Positions 17,658 to 25,742 of a stretch of 64,000 bases of DNA are shown in pieces. The position numbers were made by a program, and so were the translations under genes. The notes beneath the pieces were generated by a model, which did not search any database, had not been told where the DNA came from, and saw only the letters and a program-made list of their open reading frames with translations. The stretch's first letter is position 1, and each line of letters opens with the position of its first letter. The stretch is from Aquabacterium sp. (GTDB taxonomy: Bacteria > Pseudomonadota > Gammaproteobacteria > Burkholderiales > Burkholderiaceae_C): positions 62,001 through 126,000 of the forward strand of contig JAHFQM010000001.1 in NCBI GenBank assembly GCA_023266355.1, read 5' to 3'.

Positions 17658-18612
17658 CGCTGGGTGTCCGGGAGGGTTGCAACCACTGGTCAAGCAGTCT
17701 TTGCAAATCAGGGTTCATCTGTGAGCGCTGCATGGCTTGTGCGTTGTGCTGGATGTGCCTGGGGGTGTACATGGCTCCAATGACAACCCCTTGAGCGCCA
17801 GCCAGACGCAGTGCCACTGCCAAGGCGAAGTCGCCCAGGGACAGCCCCTGCTGTTGCAATGCCTGCAGTGTGCCTGGCAAGACTTGTTCAACGTGGGTTT
17901 GAACAGCTTGCGTGAGGCCGCCACAGAAGGGCCGGGTCAGGAGCAAAGGCACCTGGGTGTCTGGTTCATGGGACATCAAGGCATGGGCATTCATGACGTG
18001 CCCTTCAACCTGAATCACGTCAGGTTGCATGGTGCGGGCCCAATGCAGGTCTTCCAGGTGCTGGCACGCCACCCCCCAGTGCCTGACTTTGCCCGCCTGG
18101 ACCAGCCTGCGCATGAAGCCAGCCAGGTCATGTCGTTGGGCGTCAGGCAACTCGGGGGGTTCGTGCAGGAGGTAGATGTCGACGTGGTCTGTGCCCAGTT
18201 CGCGCAAACTGTGCTCAAGGCAAGCCTGTGCATACGGCAGATCGAAACACTTCTGTGCCAGCACCTGCCCCGAGCGCTTGCGGAGCCGGTTGGCCACTGC
18301 GGGCACCTGCTCCGCCACGAACCTGGCGACGGGCATGAGGGTCTTCGTCTTCCAACTCAGGTGCGGCGCGACCACTCCAAACTTCGTGGTAACAGACACC
18401 TGACCACGTCGCCCCCGCATGAACTCGCCAAGAACAGACTCGGCGCGTCCGAAGCCATAGGACCGTGCGATGTCGAAATGCTGGATGCCTTGCTCAAATG
18501 CCAGGTGCATGGCCCGCAAGCCTTCCTGCTTGCTGACCTTGCCCATCACGGAGGCACATCCGAAACCCAGGCGTGAGCGGACGAAGTCTGATGCTTGGTG
18601 TGACATGGTCAT
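17641..18612 (-). CDS. aldo/keto reductase
   Basis: A 323-residue (beta/alpha)8 oxidoreductase. RLGFGCASVMG opens the barrel. The catalytic Asp and Tyr are in FDIARSYGFGRAESVLGEF (D47, Y52), the Lys in VTTKFG (K77), and the His region is HWGVACQH. NADPH-dependent carbonyl reduction is expected. The start at 18612 is fixed by the ATGA overlap with the GMC oxidoreductase stop. Pairing with the GMC enzyme suggests an oxidation-reduction pair acting on one sugar centre, which is inference. Confidence 0.85.
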   Translation of the reverse strand: MTMSHQASDFVRSRLGFGCASVMGKVSKQEGLRAMHLAFEQGIQHFDIARSYGFGRAESVLGEFMRGRRGQVSVTTKFGVVAPHLSWKTKTLMPVARFVAEQVPAVANRLRKRSGQVLAQKCFDLPYAQACLEHSLRELGTDHVDIYLLHEPPELPDAQRHDLAGFMRRLVQAGKVRHWGVACQHLEDLHWARTMQPDVIQVEGHVMNAHALMSHEPDTQVPLLLTRPFCGGLTQAVQTHVEQVLPGTLQALQQQGLSLGDFALAVALRLAGAQGVVIGAMYTPRHIQHNAQAMQRSQMNPDLQRLLDQWLQPSRTPSDEQRL

Positions 18613-20267
18613 GCCGCAATGCGGTGGGCAATGTGCTGTGCTTGTTTGATGGCGAGGGCCACGGCCAGCAGCGTCGGGTTGGCTTGCCCTGACGTGGGGA
18701 ACAAGGCGCTTCCGGCCACATGGAAATTCTGGCATCCGAAGACCGAGCCCATGGCATCGGTGACCCCGTGGTCTGGCCCATGGCCCATTCTCAGTGAGCC
18801 GATCTGGTGAAAGCCATCGATGGATTGATCTCGCACCGCTTGTGCACGTTCGCTGGCTGCGTGGAGGTAGTGCAACTCACCAGCCCCCTGCTTGCGGAGT
18901 GCCTGGTCCAGGAGGTCATGGGCCCGGATGATGGCGTTGATGTCGTTCTCCTGCCAGCGCAGGTCAATGACTGCGCGTGGGATGCCGGCGGCATCCTCGT
19001 CCTCTCCGAGCGTGATGCGGCTTTCGAGGTTGGGTGCATGCTCCGCATGAAAGTGCAGCGCATAGCGGTTGTTGCGGCTGGCCGTGAAGAAGCCAGGCAA
19101 CCTGGGTTGCGCCACGTACCGGTGGTAGGCAAAGCTCGCGGCAAAGGCGGTGGTCGCCACAGGCGTGCGCAGGCAGTTGAGGACATGGCGCAGCGTTTGC
19201 GGCGTCTGCCCTTGCAACATGCGCTCACGGATGGCCGCAGGCGCCAAGCGCTCACCCAGAAACGGCATGCGCAAGGCCAGATAGGCCGCTGAGAGCAGGC
19301 CGTTGCCGTGCGATGCATTTGCGATGGGTGGGTTGTCGAGCCAGAACGCGATGTTGTGCAAACGATGGGTCAGCTGGACCGGTGCGGGCAGTGTGAGGCG
19401 CCGTCGCACATAGGTGCCAGCGTGCTGTTCGAACCCATGGATGGTGGCCGACGGCTTGCCATGCCATTGGACTTCGGCAAGCTTGCCGGAGGGGTGGCCC
19501 ATGTAGCAGCGTCCCACCCATGACGCGCCAGTGGGGCGCAGTCCGGAGGGCTGGTGCATGCTGTGCAGCATCAAGCGGGCGCTTTCAACGCCGCCTGCGG
19601 CCAGCACATGGTGCCGGGCTGCCACGTTGACGCGCTGCCCGTCAGTCAGGCGAACCAGTTGCGCGGCCTGCACGTGGCCATCTGCCCCCTGAAGCCACCC
19701 CGTGCATGTGTGCCCCGGCAGCACCTGCAGGTGGGGGTGGTTCATGGCGCGTGCGCGATGCGCGAGCCAGGCGTTGGGCAGGCCGCTCCAGCGCTCCAAT
19801 GTGGAGGCGCGCACTTCATCGGTGTCGCTCAGGCCCTCGGCCAGCGGGCTGGCAGCGGTGTGCATGCCTTCGCAGTCACGCACTTGAAACCGCGACGGCC
19901 CCGCACCGAGGAATCGGCAAGCGTCATCCAGATGGGCCTCGGCCTCCTCTTGCGACATGGGCCAACCGGAATGCGGTACGTGCTCACGGGGCAGGAAATC
20001 GATCGGGTCGAGGGGGACGCAACGTCCGCCCCACAAGGCGGACGTGCCACCCAGGCCACGTTGCACCGCATGGGCCATGGGGGCATGGGCCTTGGGGTCC
20101 AGGATGTGTGCCGTGGACAAAGACTGCGCTTGCGGGTCCAGGTGTTCATGGCCGCTGTCCACCAGCATCACCGAGCGGCCGGCATCTGCCAACGTCAACG
20201 CAGCAGCCAGGCCCACGGGCCCAGCTCCGACCACGCAAACATCCACCGACACGGTTCGGTCACTCAT
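18609..20267 (-). CDS. GMC-type FAD-dependent oxidoreductase
   Basis: A 552-residue flavoprotein. The dinucleotide loop is VVGAGPVGLAAAL (12-24), followed by SVMLVDSG. The C-terminal GMC signature is present: HQIGSLRMGHG, then FHVAGSALFPTSGQANPTL with the active-site Asn/His region. GMC enzymes oxidise alcohols and sugars. Here it is embedded in an EPS operon next to an aldo/keto reductase, so an oxidation step on a nucleotide- or lipid-linked sugar is likely but unproven. Its ATG overlaps the acetyltransferase stop by 8 bp; in-frame sequence upstream of 20267 lies inside that gene and is not conserved. No signal peptide is seen. Confidence 0.85.
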   Translation of the reverse strand: MSDRTVSVDVCVVGAGPVGLAAALTLADAGRSVMLVDSGHEHLDPQAQSLSTAHILDPKAHAPMAHAVQRGLGGTSALWGGRCVPLDPIDFLPREHVPHSGWPMSQEEAEAHLDDACRFLGAGPSRFQVRDCEGMHTAASPLAEGLSDTDEVRASTLERWSGLPNAWLAHRARAMNHPHLQVLPGHTCTGWLQGADGHVQAAQLVRLTDGQRVNVAARHHVLAAGGVESARLMLHSMHQPSGLRPTGASWVGRCYMGHPSGKLAEVQWHGKPSATIHGFEQHAGTYVRRRLTLPAPVQLTHRLHNIAFWLDNPPIANASHGNGLLSAAYLALRMPFLGERLAPAAIRERMLQGQTPQTLRHVLNCLRTPVATTAFAASFAYHRYVAQPRLPGFFTASRNNRYALHFHAEHAPNLESRITLGEDEDAAGIPRAVIDLRWQENDINAIIRAHDLLDQALRKQGAGELHYLHAASERAQAVRDQSIDGFHQIGSLRMGHGPDHGVTDAMGSVFGCQNFHVAGSALFPTSGQANPTLLAVALAIKQAQHIAHRIAA

Positions 20268-20832
20268 GGATGGGCGCCCGCTGGCTGTGAACCTGGGCCG
20301 GGTTGCCGCGGTAAACCGTCCAGGGCGCCATGTGGCTGAACGCCACCCCACAGGCTGCAAGCACAGCGCCATCGCCCACGGTCACGCCGGGGCCCACAAA
20401 GGCATGGGCACAGATCCAGGCCCGGCTGCCCACATGGATGGGACGAGCGTACAAAGGGAATGCCGGGTGACGGTGGTCGTGCGTGCCCGTGCACAGGTTG
20501 GCATGTTGCGACACCACGGCTTTGGCGCCCAGGCTGATGGGGGCGATGTTGTAGGCGGTGACTCCGGGCCCCAAGGTGGCATGGCGTTCCATGCGCAAAT
20601 GCCAGGGTGCCCACACTTTCACGTCGGGGTACACGTAGGCGTGCGAGTCCACCTGGGCGCCGAAGGCATTGAGCAAGGCGATGCGCCAACGGTGCATCGG
20701 GGGCGGGGTCCACCGCGCCAGCAGCAGCCAGCACAGCTGCCATGCCATGCGGCGCACCCTGTTGGCGAAGCTGAAGGTCGGTCCAACAAAGCCTTTCTTG
20801 TCAGACAAGAGATCTTCTGTGGCCACAGCCAT
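20260..20832 (-). CDS. WcaF-like colanic-acid-type O-acetyltransferase
   Basis: A 190-residue left-handed beta-helix acyltransferase. It contains SFANRVRRMAWQLCWLLLARWTP near the N-terminus, as in WcaF-family proteins, then hexapeptide repeats with the catalytic-type His in CTGTHDHRHPAFPL and IHVGSRAWICAHAFVGPGVTVGDGAVLAACGV. The C-terminus WTVYRGNPAQV is typical. It would transfer acetyl from acetyl-CoA to a sugar in the cytoplasm. It is the first gene of the leftward operon ending with the GT9 gene, and is divergent from the ATP-grasp-like gene across 174 bp. Confidence 0.88.
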   Translation of the reverse strand: MAVATEDLLSDKKGFVGPTFSFANRVRRMAWQLCWLLLARWTPPPMHRWRIALLNAFGAQVDSHAYVYPDVKVWAPWHLRMERHATLGPGVTAYNIAPISLGAKAVVSQHANLCTGTHDHRHPAFPLYARPIHVGSRAWICAHAFVGPGVTVGDGAVLAACGVAFSHMAPWTVYRGNPAQVHSQRAPIHE

Positions 20833-21006
20833 GGTTCCTGTCAGTGTGAAAACATGACATTTTGCGCTTTCAGGTGTCCAGCCGATGACGAGAGCTCGAA
20901 TCGGCCCGCAACTGGGTGGTGTCGGTCATGTCGTCGGCTGTTGTCACAGGCTGGCAGCACTCTTTGCATAGGGTTGTGGCCGCTGAACAACCACAGGGAA
21001 ACCGAC

Positions 21007-21909
21007 ATGAGACGAGCGCAACACCATTTCAGCGAACCGGGGCGCTTCATTCGCGCTGCTGTCAAGCAAGTCAGGCACATCGCTCACCACAAGCTGGCGC
21101 GCCTGGTGCGACAAGGCCGTGCACCTGTGGCCCATCTGGCGTGCTGGCCCAGCATGCCCCACCCTTACTCGGTGGTGTACCGCGTGAGCCACCAGCTTGG
21201 CATCCGCCTGGTGCCTGCCAATGACACCACGCCGCGCGGAACGCCCACATTCCTCTGGCTGGACGACACCCACGTGCGCCAAGGTGCCCGACCTGGTTGG
21301 ATCAACGGGCAATGCCTCGACATCTCCAAGAACCATGTCGAGCGTGTCCATCAGCAGGTGTTCGGCTACGGGCTGGAAGTGGACGCGACGACCCACGAAG
21401 GCCCCGTGGTGGTCAAGTCCGATGCCAATGGTGCGCATGACGGACAGGTTCTGCTGGCACCCCTGCCAGAAATGAACCCGCTGTTCGTGTACCAGCGTGT
21501 GGTTGACAACCGCCCCCCTGAAGGCGGGACCGATCGCGTGTGTGACCTGCGCACCTGCATTTTTCAAGGGCGGCCCACCTTCGCGTACCTGAAGCTGCGG
21601 GAGAAGTCGAGCCGCTTCTCCAACACGAACGACGAGGTGCGTCTGGCGCAAGCGGCAGACCTGTTCAACGCCCTTGAGATGGCGCAGATCACGGCCTTCT
21701 GCCATGCCATGGGTTTGGACTACGGTGAGATCGATGTGGTGCGAGACCACACCAGCGGCCGCATCTACATCCTGGACGTCAACAAAACGCCGCTGGGCCC
21801 GCCCAATGGGTTGGCGGCGAAATTCCAGCAGGTGGCCTTGCGCTTGTACCGCCAGCACTTCACCGACATGGTCGTTGCGTTTGCCCAGCGTCGTGACGCA
21901 GGCATCTGA
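21007..21909 (+). CDS. ATP-grasp-like protein of unknown substrate
   Basis: A 300-residue soluble protein. The C-terminal half has ATP-grasp-like features: GPVVVKSDANGAHDG (lysine strand and glycine loop), a mid-region LREKSSRFSN, and the metal-binding end GEIDVVRDHTSGRIYILDVNKTPLGPP, where the D/N pattern matches the Mg-ATP site. The basic N-terminus (RRAQHHFSEPGRFIRAAVKQ) is not a clear signal peptide. ATP-grasp enzymes ligate a carboxylate to an amine or thiol, so amidation of a uronic acid or addition of an amino acid to the EPS is conceivable. It stands alone between a divergent operon and a convergent one. Confidence 0.65.
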   Translation: MRRAQHHFSEPGRFIRAAVKQVRHIAHHKLARLVRQGRAPVAHLACWPSMPHPYSVVYRVSHQLGIRLVPANDTTPRGTPTFLWLDDTHVRQGARPGWINGQCLDISKNHVERVHQQVFGYGLEVDATTHEGPVVVKSDANGAHDGQVLLAPLPEMNPLFVYQRVVDNRPPEGGTDRVCDLRTCIFQGRPTFAYLKLREKSSRFSNTNDEVRLAQAADLFNALEMAQITAFCHAMGLDYGEIDVVRDHTSGRIYILDVNKTPLGPPNGLAAKFQQVALRLYRQHFTDMVVAFAQRRDAGI

Positions 21910-21914
21910 GCCCA

Positions 21915-23360
21915 TCAGAACTGGAAGTAAATGAACTCGTGCTGACCGAACACCCCGAACAGGAGGATGGTGAACATCAGCAGCACCCCAAGCAGGATGG
22001 ACAGCGGCGCACCCAGCACTTCCCCGGGGTGTTGGTGCCTGGATCTGGCCACCCAAGCCTCCACCCCCAACATGAACGGGATGAACAGGCACGACAAAAG
22101 GATCTCGAAACTGGCAAAGCCGGACATCTTGAAGACCGCGTAGTCGATGGGGGTGAACTGACCGAAACTGCCCAGAATCAACCAGGCATCGTCCAGCGTG
22201 CGCGCTCTGAAGAACACCCAGGCAGCCAGCACAAGGCCCAGCGTTGCGAGCCGTCCTGCCCAGGAGATGGCCAGTTGAATCGCTGGATGAGCGGCCTTCA
22301 CTGCGTCCTCGAACTGCCAGCGCAGCAGCCTTTCGATGACGAGGCCGAGCCCATGCACCAGCCCCCACACGGCAAAGCACCATGAGGCGCCGTGCCAGAT
22401 GCCACTCACCACGAACACGATCAGCACATTGCGCAGCATGACCGCACGCCCTGACCGGTTCCCGCCCAAGGGCACGTACAGGTAGTCGCGGAACCAAGTG
22501 GACAAAGAGATGTGCCACTTCGACCAAAAGTCAGACAGGGAGCGCGCGAAATAGGGCTGTCTGAAGTTGACCATCAAGTCGAAATCAAAGAGCCTGGCCA
22601 CGCCCCTGGCGATGGATGAGTAGCCCGAAAAATCGCAGTAGATCTGGATGGCGAACAGCGCGGTGGCCAGCATCGCGTAGCTGCCGTGATACTTGTCAGG
22701 GTTGGCGTAGATGGTGTTGACGAACGGGGCAATCTGGTCGGCCACGCACATCTTTTTGAACAGACCCCAACCGATCAGCCACATGCCTGGCGCGATGTTC
22801 TCTGCGCGGAACTGGTGCCGCTTCATGAACTGCGGGATCATGTGGCTGGCCCGCTCGATGGGCCCGGCCACCAATTGCGGGAAGAACGCCACATACTGCG
22901 CGTAGGTCAGAAAGCTGCGTTCTGCCGGAGTGCGCCGATGGTAGACGTCCAGCGTGTAGCCGATGGACTGGAAGGTGTAGAACGAAATGCCGACGGGCAG
23001 CGCGAACTGCACAATGCGCCAGTCGGTGCTGCCGCCCAGCGACTGCGTCAGGTCTGTCAGGTTGGTGGTCAGGAAGTTGCCATACTTCAAGACGACAAGG
23101 ATGCCCAGGTTGAGCCCCAGCGCTGTCCACATGGCCGTCAGCCTGATGGCCCGCCGATCGCTGTTGCCCATCACCAAGGCGGTGGCAAAGTCCACCACGG
23201 TGGTGAACAGCAACAACAGCACAAACACAGGCTCCCAGCTCATGTAGAACACGTAGCTGGCCGCCAGCAGCACCCAGGGTCTGGCCCTGTCTGCCACATT
23301 GAAATAAATGAGCAGAAACAGCGCGAAGAAGGCGATGAATTCAAAGGAGTTGAACAGCAT
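21915..23360 (-). CDS. MBOAT family O-acyltransferase (AlgI-like)
   Basis: A 481-residue polytopic membrane protein of the alginate O-acetyltransferase AlgI/DltB family. Conserved parts are ALPVGISFYTFQSIGYTLDVY, FFPQLVAGPIERASHMIPQF, QIYCDFSGYSSIARGVARLF, FWSKWHISLSTWFRDYLYVPLGG (H283) and the MBOAT histidine in SGIWHGASW (H323). It passes acetyl from the cytoplasm to periplasmic polysaccharide with an SGNH partner. The partner is the gene just upstream, with a TGATG stop/start overlap, but that partner carries an in-frame stop. Confidence 0.93.
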   Translation of the reverse strand: MLFNSFEFIAFFALFLLIYFNVADRARPWVLLAASYVFYMSWEPVFVLLLLFTTVVDFATALVMGNSDRRAIRLTAMWTALGLNLGILVVLKYGNFLTTNLTDLTQSLGGSTDWRIVQFALPVGISFYTFQSIGYTLDVYHRRTPAERSFLTYAQYVAFFPQLVAGPIERASHMIPQFMKRHQFRAENIAPGMWLIGWGLFKKMCVADQIAPFVNTIYANPDKYHGSYAMLATALFAIQIYCDFSGYSSIARGVARLFDFDLMVNFRQPYFARSLSDFWSKWHISLSTWFRDYLYVPLGGNRSGRAVMLRNVLIVFVVSGIWHGASWCFAVWGLVHGLGLVIERLLRWQFEDAVKAAHPAIQLAISWAGRLATLGLVLAAWVFFRARTLDDAWLILGSFGQFTPIDYAVFKMSGFASFEILLSCLFIPFMLGVEAWVARSRHQHPGEVLGAPLSILLGVLLMFTILLFGVFGQHEFIYFQF

Positions 23361-24328
23361 CAGTGGAACTCCCCGAGTTGGTCCAGGTATTGCGCCAGGC
23401 GCTGGGTGTAGCGTTGTGACCCGATGCGGTTCATGTGCACGGGGTCAGAGAAATTGGAGGGCGGCAACGTCCAGTACGTGGGGCCGTGCGTGATCACCCT
23501 TGGCTGGGTGGCATGCACCTGGGTGCCTGGGTCTGCCTCGGGCGCAGCTTGCCCGTCGCGGACTGCATGGGGCACCAGCAGCACCTAAATGCCATGGGTC
23601 TTGGCCAGCGACAGCAGGCGCTCGTACTCCGCGCCTGCAAACTCCACCTTGCGCGGCGCGGTTTGATCTGGCGTGTCGGTGGGCAAACGGAAGTCATCGG
23701 GCAAGGCGTCGTTGGGATAGTGGCTTTGCGCGCTGATGAAGTACCAGCCCCTGGTGCCTTCCATGCCATTGACCTCGGCCTTGACCCGTTGCCATTCGGC
23801 CTGAAGGCCGCTCTTGCGGGCTTGGAACACAAACAAGGTCAGGTCTCTGGGCAGTCGCCGAAAGGGAATGAGGGTGTCGAGGATGCGCTTGTCGTCCTTG
23901 ATCAACCAAGGGCGCGCCACTTCAACTGAGGCACCTCGCCAAGGCTCCTGCAAGAGGATGTGCGTGGGCTTGTTCCCGTGGCGAATGGCGTACTCCAGCA
24001 AACCAACAAACTGGCTGTCGCCTGGCAGCCCCATGTTGAAAGAAGCCACACGCCCTTTGAAATGCGCATCGAACACGTCGGGCCTGAAGGCACTCAATGT
24101 CTTGCTGTTGCCGAACGCCAGAACGCGGTAGGTTGCCGACGGGGGAAAGAGTGCCTTGGCTGGCAACACATGGCTCTTCTGATGGTGGATCAGGTCTGAG
24201 CCGGCATGAACGTAGTGCAGTTGCTTGTTGGCCAGGACCAAGCCCAGCCAGAGCAGGCTGGCCAGGAGCAAGAATGCCAAGGCGCTGCGACGTGCTGACA
24301 CGCTGGTGGGTGGTGTGGGTGTGCTCAT
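23360..24328 (-). pseudogene. SGNH/AlgX-like acetyltransferase partner interrupted by an in-frame TAG
   Basis: Read through, this is one 322-codon gene for a membrane-anchored SGNH-type protein that acts with the MBOAT protein. It has an N-terminal anchor (LAFLLLASLLWLGLVLA), the block-I-like FGNSKTLSAFRPDVFD with the nucleophile-type Ser, and the Asp-His block DPVHMNRIGSQRY near the end. A TAG at 23585-23587 splits it after LAKTHGI, and the frame continues at once with VLLVPHAV. Truncation yields 247 residues lacking the DPVH block and so probably no activity. A C-to-T change of a CAG codon is the simplest origin. Suppression or a sequencing error are alternatives. A GTG just after the stop could start the 74-residue tail. 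Confidence 0.8.
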
Positions 24329-24342
24329 GGTTCAGGCTTTTG

Positions 24343-24621
24343 TCAGCGAGCGGTGTTGGTTCTGGATGGGCGCCCCACAACCTGTTGGTGCGCCGCACCC
24401 ATGCAGACACCTACCACCAAGGCATCGGCCTGCGCGTTGTGATCCGGCCAGAGGCCCGAGGCTTTCGTGGATACCATGGTGGGTACGTGCAGCAGGTACA
24501 AGGGGAAGGTCAATTCGCTCAGCGGGTTTGAAAATCTTTGATTCATATGCAGTACCCTCGCCGTGGGTATATTTTCTGACTCTGAATTTTCAAGAATAAG
24601 GGGGGCGCCTTTGTGATTTTG
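24343..24621 (-). pseudogene. 3' remnant of an acyltransferase-3 gene
   Basis: This frame stays open from just after the TAA of the intact acyltransferase gene to a stop at 24343. It encodes an acyltransferase-3 C-terminal signature, LSELTFPLYLLHVP, and ends with VVGRPSR, which resembles the family's terminal V-E-R-P. The same signature occurs separately in the intact gene upstream (LGDLTFPIYLIHFP), so this is the tail of a second, different acyltransferase whose 5' part is missing. An ATG at 24544-24546 could start a 67-residue peptide, but no function is expected. Confidence 0.6.
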
Positions 24622-25683
24622 TTATACTCCCCCCCCCCCCCCCCCCAATCTCTTCATATCGAAGGCGCTGTTGAACATGTTTCTCCAGTTGCCCCGATAT
24701 TTTTCTATGCCGAGACTCGCGAGTGTCGTGACAACAAGGATACCGAAAGCAGTCGCGGCGGCTGATACCGCACTTGTGGGTTTGATGTCCAGTGCGGCCG
24801 TGCTGAAGAAGAGAATAGGGAAGTGGATCAGATAGATTGGGAATGTGAGGTCGCCCAGTTTCCTCAGTTTTTTGGCATGCGCATCGCTGATTTTCAAATC
24901 CAATCGGTCCACGCCTGCAATGATTGCCGCAAAGCCGATGGCCACGAACCAATCGGTGAGGAAGGCGGCAGAGAAAAACAGCGGCTTGACGCCCAGGGTG
25001 AAGGGCTGCTCCAAAAAGAAAGTGTGGATTGCGATGATCTGCAACAATCCAATTGAAATCAACGCCTTTGGGTTGACCTTGTTTGGTTGGGTTGAGTATG
25101 AATAAACAAACACCCCAATGAGCCAGGCGGGGGCAAGCAGCATGATGTTGGGCCCTGCAATCAGGAGCACGAGGCACAGCAGAGCGATCTTGAGGGCTTT
25201 GCTCGGGGTGAAGAACCACACCCCAAAACCAGCGTAGTACCAAGCCTCGTATGAAAGTGACCAGAATGGGCCATTGGTTGGTGGTGATGCAGAAAGAAAC
25301 CATGAGCTCTGCATGAAAATTGCGCAGAGAGCGTATCTGAGGCCGTCAAATCCACGCGAAATCTTGCTGTATGCATCAGCGTTCATGGCTGTGCCGATGA
25401 TTTGAAGGAGTGCAGTGAGGGCGATGGCAGGGATCACGACAGAGTAAAGTCTGGATATTCTTGCGGCCGCGTATTGCCTTCCGGTGGCATCCGTCCTGCC
25501 CATGGTTGCAAATGCAATCACATACCCTGAGATGACGAAGAATGCAACCACGGCGTGGTGGGCGTATGGTCTCAAAATCTCCGAGATGCTGTCATCCCAC
25601 AGCTGAGCGCAATGACTAGCAAAGACGACGAGTGCACTGGTAATGCGTAGCGCATCCAGGAATGATGACGTCGTGTTTTTCAT
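24622..25683 (-). CDS. acyltransferase family 3 (polysaccharide O-acyltransferase), with G18 tract at 3' end
   Basis: A 353-residue protein with about ten hydrophobic segments. The family start FLDALRITSALVVFASHCAQLW has the conserved His. Other landmarks are FFVISGYVIAFATMG, FWSLSYEAWYYAGFG and LGDLTFPIYLIHFPILFF. The natural C-terminus appears to be near EKYRGNWRN; the polyglycine tail comes from the homopolymer. Base composition is clearly more AT-rich than in neighbouring genes, and together with the adjoining remnant this suggests recent acquisition. It would acetylate or otherwise acylate sugars at the inner membrane. Confidence 0.88.
   Translation of the reverse strand: MKNTTSSFLDALRITSALVVFASHCAQLWDDSISEILRPYAHHAVVAFFVISGYVIAFATMGRTDATGRQYAAARISRLYSVVIPAIALTALLQIIGTAMNADAYSKISRGFDGLRYALCAIFMQSSWFLSASPPTNGPFWSLSYEAWYYAGFGVWFFTPSKALKIALLCLVLLIAGPNIMLLAPAWLIGVFVYSYSTQPNKVNPKALISIGLLQIIAIHTFFLEQPFTLGVKPLFFSAAFLTDWFVAIGFAAIIAGVDRLDLKISDAHAKKLRKLGDLTFPIYLIHFPILFFSTAALDIKPTSAVSAAATAFGILVVTTLASLGIEKYRGNWRNMFNSAFDMKRLGGGGGGV
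24629..24646. repeat. 18-nt C homopolymer (G18 on the coding strand)
   Basis: Eighteen consecutive C on the plus strand. On the minus strand it encodes six glycines at the very end of the acyltransferase-3 protein (RLGGGGGGV then stop). It lies exactly between the intact acyltransferase and the remnant of another. Tracts of this length are prone to slipped-strand length change and also to assembly errors. Confidence 0.95.
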
Positions 25684-25742
25684 GGTGATGAGGGTTGGGT
25701 ATTTTTAAAACATCTGAGATGCCGCTGCGCTCGTTGACGTGG

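Noticed and set aside
17658..17693. TTG start for the AGE-family gene
   Set aside because: Would add 12 non-conserved residues; an ATG at 17657 is available.
20952..20968. TGGCAG...TTGCA resembling a sigma-54 promoter before the ATP-grasp-like gene
   Set aside because: The GG and GC elements are 11 nt apart rather than 10, so it fails the strict spacing rule.
24590..25303. Alternative 237-codon minus-strand frame running through the homopolymer
   Set aside because: Out of frame with the acyltransferase, without TM pattern or motif. It only shows what a slipped frame would read.
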